Part shown: piece after piece, positions 35,070 through 46,300 of the stretch | Position numbering within the stretch: position 1 is the stretch's first letter | Layout of the letters: each line of letters starts with the position of its first letter | Assembly: GCA_028641055.1 (NCBI GenBank) | Contig: CM054062.1 | Span: 170,383,715-170,447,714 of the forward strand | Direction: 5' to 3' | Length of the DNA stretch: 64,000 nucleotides | DNA from: Alopecurus myosuroides | Lineage: Eukaryota; Streptophyta; Magnoliopsida; Poales; Poaceae | Position numbers and translations under genes: made by a program | Notes under the pieces: generated by a model | What the model was told of the DNA's origin: nothing | The model's input: only the letters and a program-made list of their open reading frames with translations | Database searches by the model: none

Positions 35070-36356
35070 ATGTGTAGCGAGAGCGGAGCATATGAAGGCC
35101 ATGATGACCATGACGAGTACATGATGGACCACTACGACTACAACAACGACAACGACTACAACGAGCTAGACATGGACCACCACTCCTACGAGCACGACAT
35201 GGTGGATGACCACTACTACGAGCATGACATGGTGGATCACCACCACTACTACGACCACGACGTCGAGCTCTACACCGACTATTCCTCCCCTAGCATCATC
35301 GACATGGCGGAGCACCACACCAACCACAACAACTTTGACTCCATGAGCGCCAACGACATGAACCACTACTACAACTACGACACCGCAAGCTTGGATGAAG
35401 AGATGGAGTCATGCTACACCGACGACGCATCCACAAACATGGAGGAGTACTACATCGACAACGAATCCACAAGCATGAGGGACAAGATGGAGCTCTACAA
35501 CTACTTCGACTCCGACATGGATGAGCTCACCTACAAGAACTTCCTCTCCAAGCTTCAAGGGCCAAGATATCATATGTCATATGGTTCATGCTCAAGACCA
35601 AGGAACTTCAAGGAGAATGCCAAGGCCACAACAAGACAACTCCCTTCAACCTCAAGATGGTGCAACGACAAGAAATCCGACAAGTTGGCAACGTCAAGAT
35701 TGGATCCTTTCACATCAAGACGGCGCCACAAGAAGGAAATCATCGAGGCCCCATCAAGCGAGAAGGCCAAGAAGCCAAGGCATCCAAATGACTTTCGGAG
35801 TAATCCCACACATGAAGCGCGGGAACGCCGCAAGATTCGTTGTCAACAACCTTTGACCTATCATCACCAAGCTCATCACCAAGATCGTCGCCATGATAAT
35901 CATCGACACATGGTAGAGAGTGGTAAACCTGGCTCTGATACCACCTCACCGCATACTCCACCACAAGTTCCGCGACGACATTGGTTCGAGCATTGCTCGC
36001 CATCACCACTACCTCAACCTTGACATCGACAAGGCCGTGGTGACCCTCTTCAAGTTCACCCTCTACGACCGGATATTCTTCATCACCCACCTTCTCCAAG
36101 CTAGACCCATGACTATGGTTTACGTGACTTCGTGGATGGTGCTTGCCCACATTCAAGGCTTCCAAGGCAAAATGTGTGTCACCACCACAATGACCACCAA
36201 GACCAAGGCCATTATCAAGAAGGTGCCCATGACATTACTTCTAGTGGATTCCGCGAAGCATGCCTCCAACAACAACTCCACCACAATGACCACCGGCGCC
36301 ATCCTCTCCATCATGACCGCCATCTCCAAGACAATGAGGATGACCCACATGAGATT

Positions 36357-36980
36357 CCACCGCCCATCTTTGATGAAGACCCAAATGAGACACCTTCTCA
36401 ACATCAAGCGAGTGAGAATGCTCTGTATGGCTTGTCTTTACCCATCTTTGAGGAAGACCCCATTGAGCGCCACCATCGACAACAACCAAGTGGGATTTCT
36501 TTACATACTACTTCATTTCCCATCTTTGATGAGGAACTCAATGAGCACCGCTATCGACAACAACCAAGTGAGATTGCTCAACATGATACTTCACTCCCCA
36601 TCTTTGATGAAGACCCCAATGAGCTCCCACATAGACAACAACCAAGTGGGCATGCTACACATGACATTTCTCTTCCTCTGTTTGATGAAGACCCCAATGA
36701 GTGCCCACACCGACCACAACTAAGCGCGGATGCTACTCATGGTCTCTCTTTTCCCATGTTTGATGAGGAACCACATGAGCGACCACGTCAACAACAAGCA
36801 AGTGAAGATGCTCCAAGTGACCTCTCACTTCCTATTTTTGATGAGGACCCACATGAGCGACCTCGCCAACTACAAGAAAATGGAGATGCTATCCATGATT
36901 ATTCTCCTCCCATATTGGATGAAGCACCGCACCTTCTAGACCAAGAAATTCCACCACATCATCGACACCATGAAGACAAC
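36357..36980 (+). repeat. 78-bp tandem repeat coding for 26-residue units
   Basis: About eight units in phase, each carrying (L/F)P(I/M/L)FDE(D/E)P(N/H)E followed by a His/Arg/Gln-rich half. Copies differ at many positions while holding the 26-residue length. Confidence 0.85.
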
Positions 36981-37826
36981 AACTTGAGCGCCCTTTGCCT
37001 CAATGTTACAAGGATCAAGGACCATGATCGTCATCACCAACATGAGGAATGGGAGCCTCCACCTCATCATCACCAAGATTGTGCCTTCTCCTCGCACCCC
37101 GTCATCGACAAGGATCAAGAACATCCTCGCCATGGACACTATGATACCACTATTTCATCAAGGCAAGAGGCAAGAGATACTTCACCACCAACCTCCACAA
37201 GGCCACGATCAAGCCACCATTGTAGTCAAGGATCTCATAATCATCAACCACTTGAGGATGCTACAAGGCATGGCTTACACTACCACATCATAGAGATGAT
37301 GGAGCCTTCTTCGACTAAAGCCATGACCATACCTCCTCCTTCATGCAAGCCCAACATTCCACACTTGGAGTTCAACCCAAGAGACAGGATGATTGAGCTT
37401 TTCTCGCCACATGCTATGACACTACCAACTCCAAGCAATGCAATGACTTCGACAAATCCGCACACATCTAGTGCCAAGATTTTGGAGCCTTATAGTGTCC
37501 CCTCTCAAGCTTCTAGTGAGATGAGTGGTGAGAGAGAGATCCACCATCACGTGAGTGAGAGCCACAAGCCCATCATGAGTGGAAAAAGCACGAGTGTTCT
37601 TAGAGGCATTTCCATGATAGCCACCAAAAGTGAGATAAAAGTTGAGAGCAAAACCCAATTTGTGCTTATTTACACTAACGACTTACCAACTCTTTCTCCG
37701 TCTTTGTTGTCTCTTTTGCAGCGATTTGGTGACCGTAGCATGCATCCTCGACCTCATGGACTATTCACCCTACAAGGCTCTCCACACCGCATGAACGTCA
37801 ACACCGGCTTGAAGATTTGGAAGGAG

Positions 37827-38288
37827 TACATTCCGCTCGTCATGATCCACATGGATATTGACAAGAGCTTCTACGAAAATGCATTCTCCATCCGCACTCC
37901 TCAAGACAAGATCTACACGGCGCTTCACAAGCACTTCGACAACAACGCCTTCTACGCCTACATACCACATGTCAAGAGGTGCATGGAGTTCGACAAGCGC
38001 ATCCACGAAAAAGTCTTCTACGCCTACCTCCCTCATGTCAAGATGTACTTGTAGTTCCACATGCGCATCCACGACAACGACTTCTCCGTCTACATCAGAC
38101 ACGTCGAGACGCACTTGGAGTTCGACAAGCGCGTAAACGACAATGGCCACCACAACTACATATCAATCGTCAAGATGCACTTGGAGTTCGACAAGCGCGT
38201 CAACGACAGTGACAACGACGTCTACATGCCAACCGCCAAGATGTACATGGACTTCGACAAGAGAATCAACGACAACACAACCAATGTC
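37827..38288 (+). repeat. 66-bp tandem repeat coding for 22-residue units
   Basis: Seven consecutive units start at 37827, 37893, 37959, 38025, 38091, 38157 and 38223, with the pattern Y(I/L)PHVK...(L/M)EFDKR(I/V)NDN. Unit four carries the TAG at 38052. Confidence 0.85.
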
Positions 38289-38684
38289 AAGTTCATCTAC
38301 AATCTACCGCTTCCGCAACCAATCGAAAAACCACCTCTTGAGCTCTTCGACGACGGCTACATCACCTTTCAAGCTCATCCTCATTCATACAATGAGAACC
38401 ATATCAAGATCGTCATCGCCTTTGGACTACACCCTCCACGAGCATACATTGGCATGATCTTAGATAAGAGGCTCAACTTCAACGACTACACCGCCTTTCA
38501 AGATCTTCTTCACCAAACCACGGACGACCACTTCAACATCGTCATTGCATTTGGACCACTCCCACTACGAGCCTACAGTCACACGAACTTCGACAAGAGG
38601 CTAAACTTCAACGACATCTTCGTCGTCAACATTCCTTCCCCCGCTCACGAATGGATGGAATGAGAGTCGAGGACGACTCTTCTT

Positions 38685-38694
38685 CAAGGGGGGA
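38685..38694 (+). other. Polypurine tract of the repeat-protein element
   Basis: Purine-only AAGGGGGGA immediately before the 3' LTR start at 38695. Confidence 0.8.
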
Positions 38695-39623
38695 TGATGC
38701 AGCCCACCGTATCCCACCAAGCACAACATCGATACACGACAAGGTGATCTCACTCCTATCTCCGTATGTTTCCGGTGACTTGGTGAACGGTGCGCTACCT
38801 CATGAAATGACCCTCTTCATGCCTAGGGTGGATCCCACAATGGAGCCCAAGACGGTGTCCTCGATGCTCAAGAACATGCCCAAGACGGTGCCCGAGAAGC
38901 TAGGAAGGAAGCGGGACAAGACGACATCAAGATCGGAGCTCCGAGGAAGAAGAACAGAGGGAAACGGGGTCCCCGGCCTCAACCCCCGGCCAGGCTGGCC
39001 TCCCCTCACCCTCAGGCTGGCCACCAACCAAGGAGCCAGGCCGGCCACCCGCCCGAAGGCCCCGGCCCCCACCCCGGCCCCAGGCCAGGCCACCAGGCCG
39101 GCTGCCCCCCAGGCTGGGCGCCCAGCCCCACCCCTGCCTCACAGGCCGGCCTCCCTGCTGCTGCCCGAAAACAAGGAGAAGATGCCCATTTTCACCCCAC
39201 CTACCCCCTAGGATATATAAGGGACTCCGGTGGCTAGTTATAGGTATGGAGTTGACTTAAAATAGAATTGGGCTTTGTGCTCCCCTCCCATGTGGAGAAC
39301 CTCCCCCATGGGATCCATGGCTACTCCATAGATTCATCTATTGGATTGTATCAAGATCTCTCCAAGTAGCTACTCTTTCACCTCGTGACTCTAGTAGTTC
39401 TTGCCAACCTTCCCCTTGTGGCTTATGTTGGATCGGTGGACCGGCTGGTGAGAGTAATCGGTTCCAATTAGCGTGTTGTTGACTTGGGTTTGCGATCCCT
39501 CGTAGGCTTCACGAGTTATCTCCCCTTTTGTGTGCGTGAGTTCATCGTGTTCTTCCCAATATCCCCACCTCTCGTGCGTCAATCCGTGAAGATCGGGCCA
39601 CCCTAGAGGCCAAGCCTATATCA
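38695..39623 (+). repeat. 3' LTR of the repeat-protein element
   Basis: 929 bp, near-identical to 32755-33716, with TATA at 39214-39221. It is followed by TSD CCCAG and the remaining Athila-3 LTR. Confidence 0.93.
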
Positions 39624-39628
39624 CCCAG

Positions 39629-39897
39629 CCCCCCCCTACGAGTCTCCTCCAGACTCCGTGTACGTGACAACTTTCTAAGACCCTAGGATTTGTTTCGTCC
39701 AATTCCGAGAATATTTCGAGAACAACTTTTCTGAAACAAAAAACAACAGAAAAAAGGAACTGGGTCTGTGGCATCTTGTCAATAGGTTAGTCCCAGGAAA
39801 TCCATAAAATTGACATAAAGTGTATAGAAAACATGTAGCATATGGCATCAAAACAACATGGAAGATTAGAAATTATAGATACGTTTGAGACGTATCA
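39629..39897 (-). repeat. 5' LTR of Athila-3, outer part
   Basis: It resumes after the inserted element and matches 27665-27938 (CTCCGTGTACGTGACAACTT, ATTCCGAGAATATTT), ending GACGTATCA. Confidence 0.9.
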
Positions 39898-39902
39898 TCC
39901 GG

Positions 39903-40168
39903 CTATCTATATAGCCTGACGAGTGCAGCCTCAAGGCATAGTCAAGATCGCGAGATAGGGAAATCTAGACTCACATTGTATTCCGTATACTTCAGGCTTT
40001 AGTCCTGGTTAGTGAGATTGCAGGAGTAGGGCGCCGCCATTGTTGCGACGTACCGAAGCTATGTAAACTTGTGTCCCTACCTACGTCAACTCCACTATGT
40101 TTCCACCCACGATCTACCCAAAGTCTTATGGCACCCATTGCCATGAACCTTACTAAGAACACTCGACA
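39903..40168 (+). repeat. 3' LTR of Tat-A, second part (right end tentative)
   Basis: It continues the LTR from 26357 across the Athila-3 TSD. The right end is placed at ACTCGACA (40168) because Tat LTRs commonly run TGTCG...CGACA. The total would be about 520 bp. The matching 5' LTR is outside the window, so the end and TSD cannot be confirmed. Confidence 0.55.
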
Positions 40169-40475
40169 GGGAGAAAAAGATAGGATCGTTGAAGCAGGAG
40201 GCAATTTCATGCAAGGCTCATTGTCCGAATTGGACCTAACTCTCCATTGGCGCGTTTTGGGCCGACTGCTTAATAGTGGTGACGTAGTTTTGATTCATTG
40301 TGCTAAGGTGGTTGTGCATGGTAAAGTCAAAATCTACGGATAAGGAGAAATGTGTTACGATTACATTTTTGGTAGTTGGGTTTCTCATTGTTGTTCTGCC
40401 GAATCCTATGGTGGTGGTCAGGTTGCCTTGGTGTGCGCTGGCCCCTCTATGGAAAAGGTCGTCGTTGTCGTTCCC
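40169..40475. other. Unassigned 0.3 kb between two Tat-type LTRs
   Basis: Short frames only (for example FMQGSLSELDLTLHWRVLG at 40208), with no recognised domain. It may be the pre-insertion host sequence or part of an LTR if the Tat-A end is placed wrongly. Confidence 0.4.
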
Positions 40476-40939
40476 TGTATCGACATATCCCCCCGAGTGA
40501 TATACTAGGGGTTTGAAGATATGAGACGGTAGAACGCTGGTGGTACTCGACGATTAACAGGGGGCGCGATTTACCCAGGTTCGGGGCCCTCATAGAGGTA
40601 AAAACCCTTACTCCTGCTTGTCTGAAATATATTGATTGGGGTTAAATGAGATCACAATGGTTGCAGCGGAGAGATTGGATCTCACACAAGCCAAGGCTAT
40701 GGTGGGTGAAAATAATCGATGCCCTACCCCGGGTTTCTCCCAACCTTTATATAGGAGGCTTGGTCTGGAATCCGCACCCGGGTAGGTTACATACTCTATC
40801 TATGTCTGTTGCCTTTTCTGTCTTGAGCCGCAAGTAGAAAACACAAACACACTTCAATTAGGACTTCTAGATGGAAGATAGTGGCCCTCCGTAATGGGCT
40901 TCTGTATGTAATCAGATCGGGTAGGCCAATCTTAAGGAT
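40476..40939 (-). repeat. Tat-B LTR (-), main part
   Basis: In - strand sense the LTR starts TGAGGTAGGG after GGGGGCTAC (near 52573), runs through the Athila-4 insertion, has TATATAAAG at 40753-40745 and the block complementary to TTTACCCAGGTTCGGGGCCC, and ends near TCGATACA at 40476. The layout parallels the Tat-C LTR at 55180. About 484 bp in all. The outer end is tentative. Confidence 0.6.
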
Positions 40940-42535
40940 TGATGGTACGCCTCAATGATGCCTTGATAGCGTGTTGGGAACCCCAAGAGGAGGGTATTAT
41001 GAGTGCAGCAGTAAGAATTTCCCTCAGTTAAGAACCAAGGTTATCCATCCAGTAGGAGAAAGAGGATCTTCGAAAGGTTGATGCCACTGACGGCGGTGAT
41101 GGCTCACCGATGTTAGCAACAACGCGGAACCTGCACACAACACAACCAAAATACTTTGTCCCAACGGTACAGTGATGTTGTCAATCTCACCGGTCTTGCT
41201 GAAAACAAAGATTAGACGTATAGTGTGGAAAATAATGTATGCTTGCAGTAAGTAAAGAAAGCAGGAAATTGTAGTGGTTTGTTTAACAGTGTAAGAAAAT
41301 GGGCCGGGGTTCATAGGTTCACTAGTGGTGTCTCTCCATTAAAGATAGCATGCTGGGTGAACAAATTACAGCTAGGCAATTGACAAATAAAGGTTGCACC
41401 GTAGTGCACATCCATGACATGATGACTACTATGATATTTAGTGCCGGCATTACAACAATATACATAGACCGTAATCCAACTGCATCTATGACTAATAATC
41501 CCCCCCTCAGGTTATCATCCGAAATCCCTTAGGTATTAAGTTGCAAGCAACAGATAACTGCATTAAACAATGTGTGTAATGTAAGCAATGATTGTGCACG
41601 CGGGAACTCACACCGCTGTTTTCTCCCTAGTGGCAACAACACATCCTCCCCCGTCACGTTTCTTTCACTTGAGAACAGGCGAAAAGGATGCATGAACCCA
41701 ACTATCAAGCATAAATACTCCTTCTTGGAGTCACTAGCAACTACTTGGCCAAAGCAACCACTAGCAACGGAAAGCATGCAAGATCACAAATAAAATATGC
41801 AATAAAAGACTATAATCAACTTGGCATAAGTTCAATATTCATCGGATCCCAGCAAACACATCACATAGAGTTACATAAGAACAATCTCGATCATGTTAGG
41901 CAGCCCACGAGATCTAAACATTGAGGCATAGGAGGAGAATACAACCATCTAGCTACTGCTATGGACCCGTAGTCCAAGGATGAACTACTCACGCATCACT
42001 CCGGAGGCAGGCATGGTGATGAAGAGGCCTTAGGTGATGATCTCCTCTCCCGCAGGGTGCCGGGAGACAGCTTCAGAACCCCCTGGTCTATGGTTGACGA
42101 TGGCGGCGGATTTGGAACTTTTCGGGGATATTTGATCAGGTATCTAGGGTTTTCCATCCGGGGGGAATAAACAGGCGAAAAGGCACAGGCGTTGGAGCCC
42201 TGGTGGGCCCACACCACCCCCTGGCGTGGCCAAGGGGGCGCCACCCCATGGTGTGGGCCCCCTGGTGCCCCTCTTCGACTCCTCTTTGGTCTTCTGGATG
42301 CTTCCGGGGAAAATAGGACTTCCAGGCTTCGAATTTTCCAATTCCGAGAATATTTCCAGAACAACTTTTATGAAATTAAAAGCAGCAGAATACAGGAACT
42401 GGCTCTGGGCATCTTGTTAATAGGTTAGTCCCGGAAAACGTGTAAAAATGACATAAAGAAGGGAGAAAACATGTAGCAATTGGCATAATATCATCATGGA
42501 GCATCAAATATTATAGATACGTTGGAGATGTATCA
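40940..42535 (-). repeat. 3' LTR of Athila-4
   Basis: 1596 bp from TGATGGTACGCC to ATGTATCA. It aligns with 46301-47586 plus 52278-52548, which has about 40 bp less in the GGGCCCCC region. Confidence 0.92.
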
Positions 42536-45245
42536 AGCATCCCCAAGATTAGTTCCTACTCGTCCTCGAGTAGGTAAACGATAAAACAATAATTTCTGAG
42601 GTGACATGCAAAAGCATATGTAAGCTGAGATCATAGAACTTTTAACACAAACATGATAAATAGAACCTTAATAATAAATCATAGCAATCACTTTGCATCA
42701 TGAGAAGTATCTCAAACAAAAGGTCATGAATAACAATGCAAAGAAATATATACGTTTGTTTCAAGTATAGAGAAAGCATGGCAAAGTGATATTTCGCTAG
42801 TCCTTAAGAGTGGGGCAAAACATAAATGACAGGACACCTTCAAAGTTCATGAGGAAGACTAGAGAAAATAATTTAAGAACAAGCACTAACACATCATGAA
42901 TCAATTAATAATGTTTCTGGGACAAATGCACATAAAACTCAGAATGGCAAAAATGCTCTCTCAACTGTGCATAAAGTTAGAATATGGAGACTCAACATAA
43001 AAGTAAAAGAAATGCCCTTCACAGAGGGAAGCAGGGATCACTCATGTGCTAGAGCTTTTTATTTTATTAAACAGAGTTATCAAAAGTTTGACACTCCTCC
43101 CATCCATATTTCACAAACCATGGCTAACCGAATCCTCGGATGCCTTCAACAATCACATACCGTGGAGGAGTGTCTATATTTTGAGAGATGTATGCTAATG
43201 TCAATGAATGGTAAACAGAAAATACAGTACGTCACAAGCCAACTGGATTCACAAGAGTGGCTCCCATGTGTAGGACGCATCTGGGTAGAAGGTCATCCCT
43301 CTTTCTCTTCTGTTTACACAATTATGCTTTGACTGATAAATCAGAGGCAAAAATAGTGAAGAGATTTTGTGTGTATTAATTTGGGGCTGGGCACCCCGCT
43401 GCCAGCTCTTCTATCATTTGGATAAGCGGATGAAGCCACTAGTCCAGGGTGTGAAATCCAATCAACAAGTGAGATAAAGATTCTCTATTTACGTCCTCAT
43501 GAGCAAAAACAGGAACGTAAAGCAGGAGTAATTTTGAAGGTTTTAAAGGTAACACATGAGCAATTTACTTGGAGTGGCAGTTAAATACCACATGTAGGTA
43601 GGTATAGTGGACACAATGGCAAAAACTTGGTTTTAGGGAGTTGGATGCACGAGTAGAGCTCATACTCAGTACAGGTGGGGGCTAGCAAAAGACTTGGAGA
43701 GACAAATCAAGAGAGCATAAGAGCCATAATCATGCATAGCGACATAAACATCATTAACTAAAGCATAAGCGGTATCACATGTTCAAAAACTAAATGATCA
43801 TAGAGGCTATTAGTGACTGGTTCATATTCATAAACATGGTGTGAGGATGCGCCAAGTCAACCAAATAAAACATTCGAAAGAGAATACCATAAATTTATGC
43901 TTCATTATGACAAGAACAACTCATGAATCTTTCAATGGCACATTAAACACAACTCATGAATCTTTCAATGGCACATTAAACAATCTCATCTATTTGAGGC
44001 TAATCATGCTACTCAATAACCACAAGGATTTAAAACTAAAATAACATCTAGCATGATACGAAAAAGTTCTAGCCACAGTCTATACAAGCTTCTACTTGCA
44101 CCATTAAAAATTCTACTTTAAGCAGCAGTTTCTTCTCCCAGCAAGCACCATACAAGATATGTTTTAACAAAAATACTCTTCATGATACAGAAAGCAAAAA
44201 ATGAGAGTACTCACATAACACTACTAAAACTAACAGCTCTGATAAGAGATGCATGCAAAACAGGAGCTAAATAAATGCAGCAGCCAGACAAAGATTAAGA
44301 ATACAAAGTATTCCCATGAAAAAGCGGAGCGTGTCACTATCCAATAAAATAATGCTGGGGTCCAACCAAGCTTATTTCAAAAATAAAAAAACTGAAAGAA
44401 AAAATAAAGACGCTCCAAGTAAAGCACATAAGATATGACCAAATAAAAATATAGTTTCACTAGAAGTGACCTGATAATTTGTTGATGAAGACGGGGACGC
44501 CTTGGGCATCACCAAGCTTAGACGCTTGAGTCTTCTTGGAATTTGCTGGGATGTACCACCGGGGCATCCCCAAGCTTAGGCTCTTCACTCTTCTTGATCA
44601 CATCATATCATCCTCTTCTCTTGACCCTTGAAAACTTCCTTCACACCAAACTTCTCACAATCTTCATTAGCAATGTTAGTGCAATCGAAATAATAAATTC
44701 ACATGGTTCAGTTTCAACACAAGCCTAACACTAAAAAACACATTAGCTACTGTCACAACTTCTTTTAAAACTCTTTTTCTCAAAAGAACACCAAAAGAAA
44801 GAGATTAAGATGCAAATGCAATTATTGGCAGAAATCTGTCAAAACAGGACAGCAGGTAAAGATGATTTTTTTTTCGAAAATCTTCTGTTGCTCAAATAAA
44901 AAAGTGGTAAACTAAGAAAAGTTGCATATACAGCCCAGGATTACGCACAAAATAAATCAGGTCATTTTGAATTTTCTGTGATTTTATACAAATTTAACAG
45001 TGGACAGCAGAAATTTGTTTCCCGCGCAGAAATCCGAAATATAGTCTCAACTTTCCACTAAAGGCTTTAATTGGCTCAACAAAAACAAAAAAGAAAAGAT
45101 ACAACGGGGTTGCTAAGTAAATAGAAAACACCCAGGTGAAAGGAAAAAAAACCGAAGGAAAATAGGTTGAAAACGGAGAAATAAAACGGGGTGTCTCCCG
45201 GTAGCGCTTTTCTTTAACGCCTTTCAGCTAGGCATAGAAAGCAAC
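42536..45245 (-). other. 3' internal region of Athila-4, no gene seen
   Basis: AT-rich, homologous to the same region of Athila-1 to -3. Contains a tandem duplication (ACAACTCATGAATCTTTCAATGGCACATTAAAC twice in 43915-43982). No conserved coding. Confidence 0.7.
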
Positions 45246-46109
45246 TCAAGTATTTTCAAGTGAAGAAGCATCAACATTGTTACAAAGCTTGCGTTTACCT
45301 TTCTTACCCTTATTATTTTTAGGGAACTGATGGTCCAAGCATGATTTGGAGGTTAAAGTCATGGTACCTTTTCTCATATAAATAGTTGCTCCTAAGAGCT
45401 TCAGCAGAGATCTTCCAAGAGTAATTTGTCCTCCTTCTGCACAATCAATAACAAGATAATCAGTGGAGACTGTTTTTCCTAGGAGTTTTGTAAACACTCC
45501 CTCAGCTATCCCAATGGGAAATATAGTGGTGTTATTAATGGGAAGAATTTCTTCTCCTCCTTCAGCTAGCCCCCAAAGGTTCAAAGATTCATAAATTTCC
45601 TTAGGCATAAGACAAGATTCAGACATAATATCACAACGAACATGAAATGTTTCACCATTTATAATAACTTTCACCAAAGGAATCATATTTGAGGATTCAA
45701 AATTTATTGGGACATGATCAAGATGTTCACGAATTTGGCTATATCCCTCTTTTAAGATAGAAATGTGTGACTCAAGTGTGTTTAATCTAGCATAAATATT
45801 TGTAAAGGCTTTATCAGAACTACTGGGTAAACTGTAGGTTGCAATTAATTTTCTTATAGCATTGAAAGCTTGATCTCCATCACAATGAAGGAAATCCCCT
45901 CCTACCATAGTATCCAAAGCATATCTATAACAAAGAACAAGACCAAAGTAAAAGCTACGAAGAAACAGGCTTAGAGTCATTTTAGGTTCAATTTTGCAAT
46001 AGGAATAAAAAAATCTAGACCAAGCTTCCTTGAAATTCTCATCATTCCCTTGTTCGAAAGTAAATATCATTTCCTCATGTGACATGGTAACAGGAACATG
46101 AGTATTCAT
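45246..46109 (-). CDS. Gag plus retropepsin-like protein of Athila-4, open over 287 residues
   Basis: Gag-like domain near the N-terminus (FTFEQGNDENFKEAWSRFFY, LSLFLRSFYFGLVLCYRYAL, DTMVGGDF), a coiled spacer (LNTLESHISILKEGYSQI), then a retropepsin-like fold (VKVIINGETFHVRCDIMSES, ITLGRSLLKLLGATIYMRKG) and a basic tail (KNNKGKKGKRKL). The catalytic D(S/T)G triplet is absent: DIM stands in its place, so cleavage is unlikely. ATG at 46109 is preferred. The frame is open upstream to 46316, but that part reads through the PBS into the LTR and codes a hydrophobic stretch (LFILFIVLFLFLSCFASL). It is the longest uninterrupted retroelement frame in the four Athila copies. RT and integrase do not follow. 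Confidence 0.75.
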   Translation of the reverse strand: MNTHVPVTMSHEEMIFTFEQGNDENFKEAWSRFFYSYCKIEPKMTLSLFLRSFYFGLVLCYRYALDTMVGGDFLHCDGDQAFNAIRKLIATYSLPSSSDKAFTNIYARLNTLESHISILKEGYSQIREHLDHVPINFESSNMIPLVKVIINGETFHVRCDIMSESCLMPKEIYESLNLWGLAEGGEEILPINNTTIFPIGIAEGVFTKLLGKTVSTDYLVIDCAEGGQITLGRSLLKLLGATIYMRKGTMTLTSKSCLDHQFPKNNKGKKGKRKLCNNVDASSLENT

Positions 46110-46271
46110 TTTAATCAGGACTAAAAACAGGAATAAAACTACAGCTAGTATTATAACTATTTTTTTATGTTTTTGATATAAAGAAGCAAAACAAGACAAA
46201 AATAAAAACAAGACAATAAACAAAATAAAGAGGTTGAGAGTGAGATACTCCCCTTGCCAGAAGACTTCTTT

Positions 46272-46289
46272 CTCCCCGGCAACGGCGCT
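46272..46289 (-). other. Primer-binding site of Athila-4 (tRNA-Asp)
   Basis: The + strand reads CTCCCCGGCAACGGCGCT, the near-exact complement of the tRNA-Asp PBS, 11 bases inside the LTR. Confidence 0.85.
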
Positions 46290-46300
46290 AGAAATTTCCT

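Larger units (their letters stand above)
35070..38663 (+). pseudogene. Repeat-rich Asp/His protein of the non-autonomous element
   Basis: I do not recognise this protein. One reading phase is open over most of 35070-38663, broken by TGA at 36021, TAG near 36098 and TAG at 38052. In order: residues 1-110 are extremely rich in Asp, His, Tyr and Met (for example EHDMVDDHYYEHDMVDHHHY); a basic stretch with KKSDKLATSRLDPFTSRRR; a His/Gln-rich segment; about eight tandem 26-residue units of the type LPIFDEDPNE..HRQQPSG at 36357 to about 36980; a Ser/Thr/Pro-rich spacer; and seven 22-residue units with a (M/L)EFDKR(I/V)NDN core at 37827-38288; then a C-terminus with two DKRLNFND motifs. No gag or enzyme motif. 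A structural or RNA-binding role replacing Gag is conceivable but unproven. The GTG at 36132 is not a likely real start. Confidence 0.6.
32755..39623 (+). mobile_element. Non-autonomous LTR retrotransposon (LARD-like) encoding repeat proteins
   Basis: Two direct LTRs (962 and 929 bp) begin TGATGCAGCC and end TATATCA. They are flanked by an exact CCCAG duplication (32750-32754, 39624-39628). The PBS at 33719-33731 (TGGTATCAAGAGC) is of the tRNA-iMet type and a PPT (AAGGGGGGA) ends at 38694. The 4.98 kb interior shows no gag, protease, RT, RNase H or integrase motif on either strand. Instead, it holds a long, mostly open, repeat-rich frame at 35070-38663. The LTRs differ by roughly two dozen substitutions plus a few indels by eye, so this is one of the younger insertions here. 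Confidence 0.9.
26363..39897 (-). mobile_element. Athila-3, Athila-type element with gag remnant, split by a non-autonomous LTR element
   Basis: In element sense (- strand): 5' LTR 39897-39629 plus 32754-31474, degenerate PBS near 31463-31448, gag-like frame 31364-30879, AT-rich 3' region, PPT complement 27939-27955, and 3' LTR 27938-26363 (1576 bp). Exact TCCGG duplication. The LTRs are related to those of Athila-1 and -2 but the coding content differs: this copy retains a gag-like domain. No RT or integrase was found. Confidence 0.92.

Noticed and set aside
35166..35366. Val-rich frame on the - strand (VVVVVVVVIHHVMLVVVVIHH)
   Set aside because: Complement of the GAC/CAC-rich + strand repeat; a shadow of the repeat-protein frame.
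40071..40343. 90-residue frame as a host gene
   Set aside because: It overlaps the likely Tat-A LTR end, has no domain and breaks shortly after; not supported.
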